DNA from: Streptococcus sp.
GTDB taxonomy: Bacteria; Bacillota; Bacilli; Lactobacillales; Streptococcaceae
NCBI RefSeq assembly: GCF_030825805.1
Contig: NZ_JAPJPF010000054.1
Location: forward strand, 1-10,804
Length of the DNA stretch: 10,804 nt
Reading direction: 5' to 3'
Shown here: positions 1 to 7,253 of the stretch, piece after piece
Layout: each line of letters opens with the position of its first letter
Position numbering within the stretch: the first letter of the stretch is position 1
Notes under the pieces: generated by a model
Told to the model about the DNA's origin: nothing
Databases searched by the model: none
The model's input: the letters and a program-made list of their open reading frames with translations, nothing else
Position numbers and translations under genes: made by a program

Positions 1-113
1 ATCTTGATTTAGTCATGGAACTTCCTGGATTGCTGAAATCATCCACTGGATAATTTCACCTAACGTCCGTACTCACCTAAGGAAAGTTTCAAAGAAGATT
101 TTGTCTTTAATAA

Positions 114-139
114 AAAAGACCGGATGGCTCCGATCTTTT
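114..139 (-). terminator. Rho-independent terminator of the VOC-family gene (copy 1 of a twin hairpin)
   Basis: An imperfect 10-bp stem (115-124 with 129-138, one G-U pair) with a 4-base loop. It is bordered by an A run at 112-117, which reads as a T run on the minus strand, and by TTTT on the plus strand, so it could work both ways. It lies about 65 bases past the stop codon of the minus-strand gene at 206-553. Nearly the same 28 bases recur at 568-595 with one difference. The rest of 1-205 shows no gene I can support. Confidence 0.75.
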
Positions 140-205
140 CTATAGTTCATTTTCTCAAATTCTATTTTAAGAATAGCTAAGGTTGACGTTAAATGACCAC
201 GCCTC

Positions 206-553
206 CTATTTCATACGATAAAAATCAATCACTAGACCAGCAGGGCCACTTACTAGCAGGGATTCGGTTCCCCAATCAGTTACAACTGGCCCATGTAAAA
301 TCTCAATCCCTAATTCTTTCACACGCTTTTGATTCTGTTCCAAATCTTCAACTTCAATGTGTAGAATGATTCCTGACTGAAAATTTTCCAAAGGAATCAA
401 ATGATTTTGGGATAACATGAGACAGTGACTGCCAATCGTGAACTGAGCAAAACTTTGGTCAACATAGTCCGCCTTTTTGTCCAAGATACGCTCCAAGCTA
501 GCACATACTTGGGGAACATTTGAAACGATAATATCTAATTGATTTAAATTCAT
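206..553 (-). CDS. VOC/glyoxalase-fold family protein
   Basis: A 115-residue protein, the usual size of a single-chain VOC (glyoxalase/bleomycin-resistance/dioxygenase) protein with two beta-alpha-beta-beta-beta modules. The first half is NQLDIIVSN followed by an amphipathic helix. The second half has LHIEVEDLE (His65), the helix QNQKRVKELGI, then DWGTESLLVSGPAGLVIDFYR, which is typical of the family. The usual first metal-ligand His is replaced by Asp7, and the final ligand position is Asp110 rather than Glu, so a classical glyoxalase I activity should not be assumed; a binding or resistance role is equally possible. The start is fixed by GGAGG at 561-565, seven bases from the ATG. It lies downstream of spxB on the same strand, but a terminator hairpin (569-594) separates them, so it is either expressed by read-through or from an unseen promoter. 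Function and substrate are unknown. Confidence 0.85.
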   Translation of the reverse strand: MNLNQLDIIVSNVPQVCASLERILDKKADYVDQSFAQFTIGSHCLMLSQNHLIPLENFQSGIILHIEVEDLEQNQKRVKELGIEILHGPVVTDWGTESLLVSGPAGLVIDFYRMK

Positions 554-568
554 TTACTATCCTCCAGA

Positions 569-594
569 AAAAGACCGGATAGCTCCGATCTTTT
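569..594 (-). terminator. Rho-independent terminator after spxB (copy 2 of a twin hairpin)
   Basis: A stem of 570-579 with 584-593 (one G-U pair) and a TAGC loop, with five A's at 568-572 giving a minus-strand T run. The T run ends two bases before the GGAGG ribosome binding site (561-565) of the VOC gene. The hairpin could therefore end spxB transcripts and also act as an attenuator or translation-limiting structure for the VOC gene. The sequence is almost identical to the hairpin at 114-139. Confidence 0.75.
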
Positions 595-600
595 CAAGTT

Positions 601-705
601 CTGCTCTAAGAAAATCAAAGTATAAACAAGGCATAGAACCGCAGACAGTACTGGAGTACGGCAAGGTGAAGATAACGCAGTTTACATTTGATTTTCGACG
701 AGCAG
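601..705 (-). repeat. BOX-type intergenic repeat, boxA plus boxC without boxB
   Basis: A 105-bp element with imperfect 20-bp terminal inverted repeats: 601-620 and 686-705 both read as CTGCTC, three variable bases, then GAAAATCAAA from the outside inward. On the minus strand the first half carries the boxA signature CTTCACCTTGCCGTACTC. The second half carries the boxC signature CTGCGG followed by CTTTGATTTTC at its end. The length matches boxA+boxC (about 109 bp) known from Streptococcus pneumoniae. It starts two bases after the spxB stop codon and ends just before the terminator hairpin. A small palindrome, GTAC-TGGA-GTAC, lies at the A/C junction. The identification rests on remembered BOX consensus, not a search. 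Confidence 0.75.
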
Positions 706-707
706 GA

Positions 708-2483
708 TTATTTGATTGCGCGTGATTGCAACCCTTCTTCTTCCAAGAAGAGGCGGAATGGTACGAGTTCTTCTGCTTCGTATTTTTCCTTGAAGGCTTT
801 GATTGCTTCTTCTGAGTGTTGTTTTGGATCCAACTCAAGTACTTCTACTGGAAGTGGACGATGTGGAGTGATGTGAGCATCGATAACAACAGTTTTACCT
901 TCTTTGTTCAATTTAACAGCTTCAGCAACGACTGCGTCGATGTCTTCGATACGGTCAACTGTAAATCCAATAGCTCCTTGAGCTTCAGCGATTTTCGCAT
1001 AGTCAGCATTAGGGAAGTCACAACCAAACAAGTGTTTGTTTGTGTCTTCGTATTTGTCCTTGATGAAGGCATATTTACCATTTGAGAAGACAACGTTGAT
1101 AACTGGAAGGTCGTATTGAACGTTTGTGATAACGTCTGGGTAGCACATGTTGAATGCACCGTCACCCATGATGTTCCATACTTGGCGATCTGGATTGTCT
1201 TTCTTAGCAGCGATACCACCAGGAAGGGCAATACCCATTGTCGCAAAGAGTGGAGATGTACGCCACATGTTCTTAGGTGTCATGTGAAGGTGACGAGTTG
1301 ATGTTTGAGTAGTGTCACCTACGTCGATTGAATAGATAGCGTCTTGATCAGCATGTTTGTTGATTGCATTGTAAACTTGATACAATTGCAATTCACCCTC
1401 AGTTTTACCTTCGAGTTTGTTCATGTAATCACGCCAGTTTTGGTTATTCTTAACGTTTGCACGCCACCATGGAGTAGATTCAACTGGATTCACTTTATCA
1501 AGGATTGCTTTCGCTGCTTGACCTGCATCACCAAGGATTGAAGCGTCTAGGGCATGACGTTTACCAAGTTTGTAAGGGTCGATATCGACTTGGATGAATT
1601 TTTCAGTGTTCTTGAATGCTTCGTATACTTCAGCAAATGGGAAGTTTGAACCAAGGAAAAGAACTGTGTCTGCTTCAAAGACAACTTCGTTGGCTGGTTT
1701 CCAACCAACACGGTAAGCAGAACCTGTCAAACCTTCGTAGTTCCATTCGAACGCTTCAAAGTTTTTACCAGTTGTGATGATTGGTGCTTTGATTTTACGT
1801 GACAATTCAGTGATCACTTCACCAGCTTTAACACCACCGTAACCAGCATAGATAACTGGACGTTCAGCATTGTTCAAGATTTCAACAGCTTTGTCGATTT
1901 CAACTTCGTTCAAAGCAGGAGCGATGAATGAACGCTCGTATGAACCTGAACCGTAGTATGAGTTTTCGTCGATTTCTTGGAAACCAAAGTTTACTGGAAT
2001 TTCAACGACAGCTGGACCTTTTTTAGAAACGGCAGCACGGCAAGCTTCGTCAATCACTTTTGGCAATTGCTCAGCGTAAGCTACACGTTTGTTGTAAACA
2101 GCGATACCGTTGTACATTGGGTTTTGGTTCAATTCTTGGAAGGCATCCATGTTCAATTCGTTAACTGGACGTGATCCAAGGATAGCAAGGAATGGAGTGT
2201 TATCCATAGCTGCATCGTAAACACCGTTGATCAAGTGAGTTGCACCTGGTCCACCTGAACCAACTGCAACACCGATAGATCCGCCAAATTTAGCTTGCAT
2301 AACCGCTGCAAGAGCACCTGTTTCTTCGTGACGAACTTGCAAGAAACGGATATCTTTGTCTTCAGCCAAAGCGTCCATAAGTGAGCTAAGTGTTCCTGAT
2401 GGGATACCGTAGATAGTGTCTACGCCCCATGTTTTCAATACGTTGAGCATTGCTGCAGATGCAGTAATTTTTCCTTGAGTCAT
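708..2483 (-). CDS. spxB: Pyruvate oxidase SpxB
   Basis: A cytosolic FAD- and thiamine-diphosphate-dependent enzyme converting pyruvate, phosphate and oxygen to acetyl phosphate, carbon dioxide and hydrogen peroxide; it is the main peroxide source of oral streptococci. The 591 residues match the family length. In order: the PYR domain (about 1-185) with the cofactor-activating Glu54 in VRHEETGA and [13 protein letters not shown] at 75-87; the central FAD domain (about 190-345) with VIYAGYGG and FLGSNFPF; and the PP domain (about 360-550) with the ThDP/Mg motif GDG (440-442) running to Asn468 in VVFSN. The start is supported by AAGGAGAG at 2492-2499, eight bases before the ATG. Codon use is strongly biased (GGT, GCA, AAC, GTT), fitting high expression. 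It is transcribed alone, with a cre site at its promoter, a BOX element directly after the stop codon and a terminator beyond it. Confidence 0.97.
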   Translation of the reverse strand: MTQGKITASAAMLNVLKTWGVDTIYGIPSGTLSSLMDALAEDKDIRFLQVRHEETGALAAVMQAKFGGSIGVAVGSGGPGATHLINGVYDAAMDNTPFLAILGSRPVNELNMDAFQELNQNPMYNGIAVYNKRVAYAEQLPKVIDEACRAAVSKKGPAVVEIPVNFGFQEIDENSYYGSGSYERSFIAPALNEVEIDKAVEILNNAERPVIYAGYGGVKAGEVITELSRKIKAPIITTGKNFEAFEWNYEGLTGSAYRVGWKPANEVVFEADTVLFLGSNFPFAEVYEAFKNTEKFIQVDIDPYKLGKRHALDASILGDAGQAAKAILDKVNPVESTPWWRANVKNNQNWRDYMNKLEGKTEGELQLYQVYNAINKHADQDAIYSIDVGDTTQTSTRHLHMTPKNMWRTSPLFATMGIALPGGIAAKKDNPDRQVWNIMGDGAFNMCYPDVITNVQYDLPVINVVFSNGKYAFIKDKYEDTNKHLFGCDFPNADYAKIAEAQGAIGFTVDRIEDIDAVVAEAVKLNKEGKTVVIDAHITPHRPLPVEVLELDPKQHSEEAIKAFKEKYEAEELVPFRLFLEEEGLQSRAIK

Positions 2484-2543
2484 AAATATAACTCTCCTTC
2501 AATAAAAATAATTGTCAGTCTTTGAACTGAATTCGACAAAGAG

Positions 2544-2556
2544 TGAAAACGTTTCA
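2544..2556. promoter_or_regulatory. cre site (CcpA operator) upstream of spxB
   Basis: TGAAAACGTTTCA is a perfect inverted repeat around a central ACG and matches the catabolite-responsive element consensus TGNAANCGNWNNCW. It lies 61-73 bases upstream of the spxB start codon and immediately downstream of the proposed extended -10 box, so at about +4 to +16 of the transcript. From that position bound CcpA would be expected to repress. CcpA control of spxB is established in several streptococci, with the sign differing between species. Confidence 0.85.
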
Positions 2557-2565
2557 AATAACTTT

Positions 2566-2574
2566 ACTATATCA
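2566..2574 (-). promoter_or_regulatory. Extended -10 promoter of spxB
   Basis: Minus-strand TGATATAGT is an extended -10 element (TGn plus TATAGT, five of six bases to consensus). No good -35 box is present at 17 bases; AGGACA at 19 bases is the best candidate, which suits an extended -10 promoter. It predicts a leader of about 75 bases with the cre site at its 5' end. Between here and the terminator at 2777 (about 200 bases) I see no gene, only AT-rich sequence with weak inverted repeats. Confidence 0.5.
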
Positions 2575-2776
2575 ATTTATCACGTTTTATTGTCCTTGTA
2601 TAAGAATATGCTCACTGAATGCCTGGAACTATTACATAACACAAAGCACATATCTGTTCTGTTTCTGCCAACTATTTTATAACAGAAGTCACAAACCGCA
2701 TAAGGGCAAGGTTTTTGCTTGTTGTAGAATTAGTACAAAATAGAGTGTTCCCCCAAACTGTTTTATAGAAGACATT

Positions 2777-2815
2777 AAAAAATCCTAGCTGGAAAATCAT
2801 TTTCCTTGCTAGGAT
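2777..2815 (-). terminator. Rho-independent terminator of the HAD-SGNH operon
   Basis: A strong hairpin: ATCCTAGC (2782-2789) pairs with GCTAGGAT (2808-2815). After a small internal bulge, GGAAAA (2791-2796) pairs with TTTTCC (2800-2805) around a TCA loop. On the minus strand the stem runs directly into six T's (2782-2777). It begins four bases past the stop codon of the SGNH hydrolase gene. Confidence 0.92.
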
Positions 2816-2818
2816 GGG

Positions 2819-3451
2819 TTATATTTCTCTTTGAAGAGCCTTACTCAAGACCCTGTATCCTTCAATTGTTAAATGAAGTCCATCTGTTGTATAAGCCGGT
2901 TTGAGCTGACCATCTTCTCCAAGCAAATGATCAAAAACATTGATAAATTCAACATTTATCATCCCTTGGGCCAATTCGTGGTAGGCCTGGTTCAAGGTCT
3001 GAATCTTCTGATTGGTCCGAATATAGACTGTCCCCTTGTAAGGCTCTCCCTCATTCACAGGAAGAACCGAAACGAGTTTGATTTGCGCCAAGGGCAAGAG
3101 CCGCACCATCTCCTGCAGGATAATGCTCATGTTATCAATGGTTTCCGACAGGGGCATTTCCTTGCCAATGTCATTAGTTCCGATCAGTAAAAAGACCTTG
3201 TCCACTGCTTGACCGAAAATATGGGCATCTAGATGCTCTCTTAAGAGGTCTGTCTTGTAGCCTCTAATCCCCCGATTCACCATATACTGATTCGTCAACA
3301 GCAACTCTTGAAGGGGATAGTATTCGACGATAGAGTCTCCTATAAAAAGAATATCGGGTTCCCTCAAAGGATTTTGATTCAGTTCTCGGTAATTCTTCTG
3401 TATTTTTGCCTGTTCTTTCAACAGCCAGGTCTCCAATAATTGTACAGCCAT
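2819..3451 (-). CDS. SGNH/GDSL-type hydrolase (esterase/acetylhydrolase-like)
   Basis: A 210-residue protein with all SGNH blocks. Block I is DILFIGDSIVEYYPL with nucleophile Ser40; block II is NRGIRGYKTD with Gly61/Gly64; block III is LLIGTNDIG with Asn93; block V is YTTDGLHLTIEGY with Asp190 and His193. The family includes esterases, acetylhydrolases of platelet-activating-factor type and carbohydrate O-acetyl esterases; the substrate here cannot be told. No signal peptide is visible, so it is probably cytosolic. The reading frame is open further upstream into the neighbouring gene, but the start at 3451 is chosen because AAAGGAG (3457-3463) lies five bases before its ATG and the SGNH fold begins soon after. 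It follows the HAD gene by 52 bases with no terminator between, and a strong terminator follows, so the two form an operon. Confidence 0.9.
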   Translation of the reverse strand: MAVQLLETWLLKEQAKIQKNYRELNQNPLREPDILFIGDSIVEYYPLQELLLTNQYMVNRGIRGYKTDLLREHLDAHIFGQAVDKVFLLIGTNDIGKEMPLSETIDNMSIILQEMVRLLPLAQIKLVSVLPVNEGEPYKGTVYIRTNQKIQTLNQAYHELAQGMINVEFINVFDHLLGEDGQLKPAYTTDGLHLTIEGYRVLSKALQREI

Positions 3452-3503
3452 AAAGGCTCCTTTCGATTCGTATAGTAGAAACTGTGCAAGGTAGGATAAG
3501 GTC

Positions 3504-4337
3504 CTAGTCGAAGCTGAGCCTTCCATCCAAGTAAGCTTCGATGACTTCGTAAACCCCCTGATTCTGATGAGAAGGCGCCGTATAGCGGGCTGCTTGTCGC
3601 GCATGGGGATCCGCATTTTCCATTGCATAGGAATAGGTCGCTAACTCAAGCATCTCGACATCGTTTTGGCTATCTCCAAACGCCATCAAGTGTCCACCAT
3701 CCACGTCCCAGCGTTCTTCTAAGAATTGAATGGCTGTAGCCTTATTGACACCCGGTTGCAGAATATCAATGGCCCCATAGCCACTAGCTGCAGGAAGCAG
3801 GCGCTCTCCAAACTTTTCTCGCAGCTCTTGCACAAAATCTTCGACTTTTTCAGTCTCCGTGACGACACTTAACTTCAAAACTTGCTCGCCATGTTCATGG
3901 ACCAAATCATCCACAAAGCGCATCCGTTTGTAAAAAGCAGCCGCTAACTCCGGCGTCATCAATTGCTCTAAAAGAGGAAACTCTGTTCCTTTCTTGACAT
4001 AGCCTCCCGATAAGCTACTAACGACCAGGTGGAGTTCTTCTTCTTGGCCTTCTAGATAACGCAAGACCTCCTGCACCAGCTCTTCCGGCCAGCTACACTC
4101 TCGGATGAGCTTCCCCTTCTCTAATATCCGTGCCCCATTGGCCAGCACCAAGGTGACGCGATCTTTCAAGTCTCCCAATACATGAGCCATACGGCTATAG
4201 CCGTTCCCTGTCGCAATGACAAAGGGAATCCCTCTTTGGTCTAGCTGATCCAAGATGCGACTCAAACGCCCATGATCTACTTCTCCTTGCTCGTCCATCA
4301 GAGTGCCATCCATATCTGTCGCAATCATTTGTAGCAT
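3504..4337 (-). CDS. Cof-type HAD-IIB family phosphatase
   Basis: A 277-residue cytosolic phosphatase of the haloacid-dehalogenase superfamily with a C2B cap, typically acting on sugar phosphates or similar small phosphate esters. Motif I is ATDMDGT (nucleophile Asp8, acid/base Asp10); motif II is VIATGNGYS (Thr43); motif III is the Lys in GVNKATAI (Lys199); motif IV is MAFGDSQNDVEML (221-226). The C-terminal MENADPHARQAARY stretch is characteristic of the Cof group. The open frame extends to 4376, but that longer start lies within the likely -10 box (TATAAT at 4365-4370). I therefore start at the ATG at 4337, which has AAGAGG (4345-4350) seven bases upstream; an ATG three codons later is possible. 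It is the first gene of a unit with the SGNH hydrolase and is divergent from the AraC-type regulator, which may control it. The substrate is unknown. Confidence 0.92.
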   Translation of the reverse strand: MLQMIATDMDGTLMDEQGEVDHGRLSRILDQLDQRGIPFVIATGNGYSRMAHVLGDLKDRVTLVLANGARILEKGKLIRECSWPEELVQEVLRYLEGQEEELHLVVSSLSGGYVKKGTEFPLLEQLMTPELAAAFYKRMRFVDDLVHEHGEQVLKLSVVTETEKVEDFVQELREKFGERLLPAASGYGAIDILQPGVNKATAIQFLEERWDVDGGHLMAFGDSQNDVEMLELATYSYAMENADPHARQAARYTAPSHQNQGVYEVIEAYLDGRLSFD

Positions 4338-4364
4338 ACCGCCACCTCTTTCCATCTTTCCCCT

Positions 4365-4370
4365 ATTATA
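4365..4370 (-). promoter_or_regulatory. -10 box of the HAD-SGNH operon
   Basis: Minus-strand TATAAT, a perfect -10 hexamer, lies 27 bases upstream of the chosen HAD start codon. No convincing -35 hexamer is seen at 16-18 bases, which suggests a weak or activated promoter. It faces away from the regulator gene at 4586. Confidence 0.5.
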
Positions 4371-4482
4371 CACCATTCCCTCATCATTTTGGAGTCTTCT
4401 CTCCCATAAATCGCCCCTCTCCTCCTTCCTTAAAATTTAAGAAATTCCACCGAATCCTCTTTAATTTTTGGTCCAATTTTAT

Positions 4483-4488
4483 TATAAT
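4483..4488 (+). promoter_or_regulatory. -10 box of the AraC-family regulator gene
   Basis: TATAAT lies in an AT-rich stretch. The hexamer 17 bases upstream, TTTAAT (4460-4465), matches the -35 consensus poorly. It predicts a leader of about 90 bases before the ATG at 4586, containing the inverted repeat at 4520-4558. A 13-base palindrome, CTTAAAATTTAAG (4429-4441), lies just upstream and is a candidate operator in this divergent region. Confidence 0.5.
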
Positions 4489-4519
4489 ATAGATAGTAGA
4501 TTTTCCCTGTATGAGTAAC

Positions 4520-4558
4520 TAGCAGACCCTTTCACACACCTGGTAAAAACGTCTGCTA
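4520..4558 (+). promoter_or_regulatory. Inverted repeat in the leader of the regulator gene
   Basis: TAGCAGAC (4520-4527) and GTCTGCTA (4551-4558) are a perfect 8-bp inverted repeat 23 bases apart, inside the predicted leader and ending 16 bases before the AAGAGG ribosome binding site (4575-4580). It is either an RNA stem or a split operator for autoregulation. It lacks the T run of a terminator, and I do not recognise any riboswitch class. Confidence 0.4.
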
Positions 4559-4585
4559 CTCCCGAAAAAGATCTAAGAGGTAGGC

Positions 4586-5461
4586 ATGAACACAAAGACC
4601 TTATACCGCCAAACATCCTTTACCAACAGCGATTTCCCTTTTTCAATCAGACAAATTAGAACCCAAAATGGACAGCCAGATATCTTATTTCACTGGCACA
4701 CCGATATTGAGATTATTTATGTCAATGAAGGGACTGCTCAGTTCCATATCGACTATGAATATTTTAATAGTCAGCCTGGTGATATTATTTTGATCCGACC
4801 CAATGCCCTTCACTCCATCCACCCCATCCAGAGTTCTTCTCATACTATGGATGTCCTGCATTTTAATCTGGACCTGATTGGGATTACCCATAAAAATATC
4901 GCCACTCTAAAATATTTACAACCCCTCCACAATGGGGATTTTGAATTCGTCCGACGCATTCAAGCCCAATCACCCGGTTTCGAAGAAATCAAACAGAGCC
5001 TCTTAACCTGTATGGCAAACGGAAGAGAACAAGGCCCCTACTATGAACTCCGACTTAAATCCCAGCTCAATGAACTCCTCTATCTCCTCTTCTCTCACAA
5101 CTATATCGTCGAGAAGAAGTTCTCAACGGACGCTTACCGGAGAGAAGAAAAAATCCGTTTGGTCCTCGACCATATTTCGAACCATTACCAAGAGGAGCTC
5201 ATGATCGAGCATTTGGCAGAGCTGTGCCATTTTAGCCCGACCCACTTCATGAATTTCTTTAAGAAACAATTAGGGATCTCTTGTATGGAGTACATCATTC
5301 AATATCGACTGAAAAAAGCAGCCCATCTCCTCCAGCATTCCGATCTGGCAATCATTGATATCGCGAGCCAATCCGGCTTCAACAACCTCTCAAACTTTAA
5401 TCGCCAGTTCAAGAAATACTATCAGGTTACTCCAAGCCAATACCGAAAAGCTTGTCTATAA
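4586..5461 (+). CDS. AraC/XylS-family transcriptional regulator with cupin sensor domain
   Basis: A 291-residue DNA-binding regulator. The N-terminal cupin (AraC_binding type, about 15-95) carries HWHTDIEIIYV (His36, His38, Glu42), GDIILIRPNALHSIHP and His76, a pattern that can bind a sugar or metal. The C-terminal AraC domain (about 187-288) contains two helix-turn-helix units: IEHLAELCHFSPTHFMNFFKK (first) and DIASQSGFNNLSNFNRQFKK (second), ending with the family hallmark VTPSQYR. The start is supported by AAGAGG (4575-4580) five bases before the ATG. It is the only plus-strand gene in the window and stands alone between a divergent HAD-SGNH unit and a convergent operon. Such regulators usually sense a carbohydrate and activate neighbouring genes. 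Control of the divergent HAD-SGNH unit is my inference, and the ligand is unknown. Confidence 0.93.
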   Translation: MNTKTLYRQTSFTNSDFPFSIRQIRTQNGQPDILFHWHTDIEIIYVNEGTAQFHIDYEYFNSQPGDIILIRPNALHSIHPIQSSSHTMDVLHFNLDLIGITHKNIATLKYLQPLHNGDFEFVRRIQAQSPGFEEIKQSLLTCMANGREQGPYYELRLKSQLNELLYLLFSHNYIVEKKFSTDAYRREEKIRLVLDHISNHYQEELMIEHLAELCHFSPTHFMNFFKKQLGISCMEYIIQYRLKKAAHLLQHSDLAIIDIASQSGFNNLSNFNRQFKKYYQVTPSQYRKACL

Positions 5462-5478
5462 CCAATAGATCAAACAAT

Positions 5479-5523
5479 AAAAGCACATAAAACACAAGTG
5501 AAGTTTGCGTTTTATGTGCTTTT
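5479..5523. terminator. Bidirectional Rho-independent terminator between convergent genes
   Basis: A perfect 15-bp stem (AAAAGCACATAAAAC at 5479-5493 with 5509-5523), followed after one A-C mismatch by a 3-bp inner stem and a 7-base loop. The plus strand continues AATTTTTT and the minus strand TTTTATTGTTT, so it serves both the regulator gene ending at 5461 and the minus-strand operon ending at 5554. Confidence 0.95.
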
Positions 5524-5553
5524 AATTTTTTACAACAGAAGGTCTGATAAAGC

Positions 5554-7236
5554 CTAGCAACCTTCCTCTTTATCACTCAACATTCTATTCAAAGACCATT
5601 TCCCTGTCTTTTCATATTGTCCAATTAATTCTTGGGAAGTTTGAGTGATTTCTGAAGGAAAATGAAGGCTTTTTAATGTATTGACCGCATTCTTCGTTAC
5701 TGCAGCTCCCTGCTTTATCTGATAATCAAAGACGATTTTCCCGTCAACATAGCGACTGTCAAAATGATAATTATCATTGACTGCACCAGATGCCGCAACT
5801 AGCTCAATATCATGGCTTGAAATCATATACAGGCAATTGTGTCTCGATAGCCAGCGGACAATCCCTAAGCCAGAGCCAATTCGCTCAATGGTATTGGTTC
5901 CCTTAAAGAGTTCATCAATAAAGAAATAATGAAAACCTGACTTTTCCAGACTCTCAATCATTCGGAGGATCGTTTTGCTCTCTGTAATAAAATAACTATC
6001 TCCAACCTCGATATCATCGCTGACATCCATAGAGGTCATGACATGTCCATAAGAAAGCTCCAAACTGTCACCATAAGCGAAGCCCAAGCCCTGCGCTAAA
6101 ATACAGTTAATGGCTACCATTTTCAAATAAGTGGATTTTCCGGAGGCATTATCCCCACTAATCACCATATTTTTTTCAAAAGTGACGTCATTAGCAACCG
6201 GATCCGCTAGTAAAGGATGGTAGATCCCCTTTCCTTTAATCCCAGCTTCTTCCTTAAAATTGGGATGACAAACCAAATTACCATCACGCTTATGGCGTAG
6301 AAGGCTGATGGCTACTTCCAATTCCCCCAAAAGATTGATTGTTTCCTGAGCTTCTTTCTGATGAGTCCTCACTTGCTGATAGATATAGATTTGAGCAATC
6401 TGCGGAATTAAGAAAAGAAAATTAAGGTAAATCAGGATAATTTCCATCTCGGAGCTTCCTGTTGGACTTTGTAAGATACTGGAAATGACTTTCGTCTTCT
6501 TAAATGGTTGGATAGCCTGTTTGAGGGCTTCTTGTTTTGGTAGCGCTAGACGGCTCAACTTTTCCGCTGAAGCAAAGATGCGAACCAGGTAACTAACTTG
6601 ATCCAAGCGCATTTTATTCGACCAATTCCGAATGCTCGAAAAAATGATATTAAACGTCACACTCGCTATCAAGACTGACATGGCTTGAATTTGAAAAAAC
6701 GGAAGAAAGAAAAGAGAGAGGACTGGCAAACACGCTAAAAAAATATAGAGAGAAAGATAAATCCTCGAATCTTGCTTCCCTGGATTCGCCACAATACTTC
6801 TAGCCATATTGTGGTTCTTTTTTCCTAACTGGTTCATAACAACCTGAACCTTCAGACGAAGATCCGGATGATGTTCAAAGAAATCTTCTAACTCCTGCAA
6901 AGATGCATCTGGTTGAAAGTTTATCAAACGCATCTTCTGGTACAAGGCCTCTGCCCCAATACTAGACTGTGTATGGTTCAGCTGATCAAAGACTCTATGC
7001 ATGTCTAAATCATGCCAAGTTTGACCATCTACTTGACTATCCGTTGGCTGGAATGTAGATGCCAAAAGCATCGTTTCCACTAAACTCTCTTCACTATCAT
7101 TTTTTATAAAAAAAGGTTTCCCCTCCCAAGCCTTGGCTAAATTTTTTCTCAGACGAATCGTTGATATCCGATTTGTTAGAACCATAATGATAATCAGTCC
7201 AACAAATCCAATTGGTAACCACTCCAGTTTGTCCAT
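5554..7236 (-). CDS. Membrane-anchored MutS-like ATPase (no mismatch-recognition domain)
   Basis: A 560-residue protein whose C-terminal third is a MutS-family ABC-type ATPase: Walker A GDNASGKST (361-369), the signature-like DSYFITESK (413-421), Walker B HYFFIDELFKGTN (436-448) and the His switch SSHDIEL (473-479). A MutS-core-like helical region precedes it (about 60-150, with a lever-like stretch at 210-335). Unlike MutS1 it lacks the N-terminal mismatch-binding domain and its Phe-X-Glu motif; unlike MutS2 it has no Smr nuclease tail. Instead it has four likely membrane helices: 5-21, 159-180, 182-203 and 263-286. Proteins of this type are often annotated as DNA mismatch repair protein MutS, but a classical repair role is doubtful. 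GGGAGG lies eight bases before the ATG, in the 17-base gap after the CapA-family gene, so the two are cotranscribed. Function is unknown. Confidence 0.88.
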   Translation of the reverse strand: MDKLEWLPIGFVGLIIIMVLTNRISTIRLRKNLAKAWEGKPFFIKNDSEESLVETMLLASTFQPTDSQVDGQTWHDLDMHRVFDQLNHTQSSIGAEALYQKMRLINFQPDASLQELEDFFEHHPDLRLKVQVVMNQLGKKNHNMARSIVANPGKQDSRIYLSLYIFLACLPVLSLFFLPFFQIQAMSVLIASVTFNIIFSSIRNWSNKMRLDQVSYLVRIFASAEKLSRLALPKQEALKQAIQPFKKTKVISSILQSPTGSSEMEIILIYLNFLFLIPQIAQIYIYQQVRTHQKEAQETINLLGELEVAISLLRHKRDGNLVCHPNFKEEAGIKGKGIYHPLLADPVANDVTFEKNMVISGDNASGKSTYLKMVAINCILAQGLGFAYGDSLELSYGHVMTSMDVSDDIEVGDSYFITESKTILRMIESLEKSGFHYFFIDELFKGTNTIERIGSGLGIVRWLSRHNCLYMISSHDIELVAASGAVNDNYHFDSRYVDGKIVFDYQIKQGAAVTKNAVNTLKSLHFPSEITQTSQELIGQYEKTGKWSLNRMLSDKEEGC

Positions 7237-7253
7237 TCCTTAATCCTCCCTTC

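Noticed and set aside
1-53. An open frame on the plus strand (third frame) running from the window edge to TAA at 51-53, and a similar short open stretch on the minus strand.
   Set aside because: Only 16 codons are visible with no ribosome binding site or recognisable motif. It could be the tail of a gene outside the window, but this cannot be supported.
2543-2743. A 66-codon GTG-started plus-strand ORF in the spxB upstream region.
   Set aside because: It has no ribosome binding site, its start overlaps the cre site, and it runs through AT-rich promoter DNA with cysteine-rich, unstructured translation.
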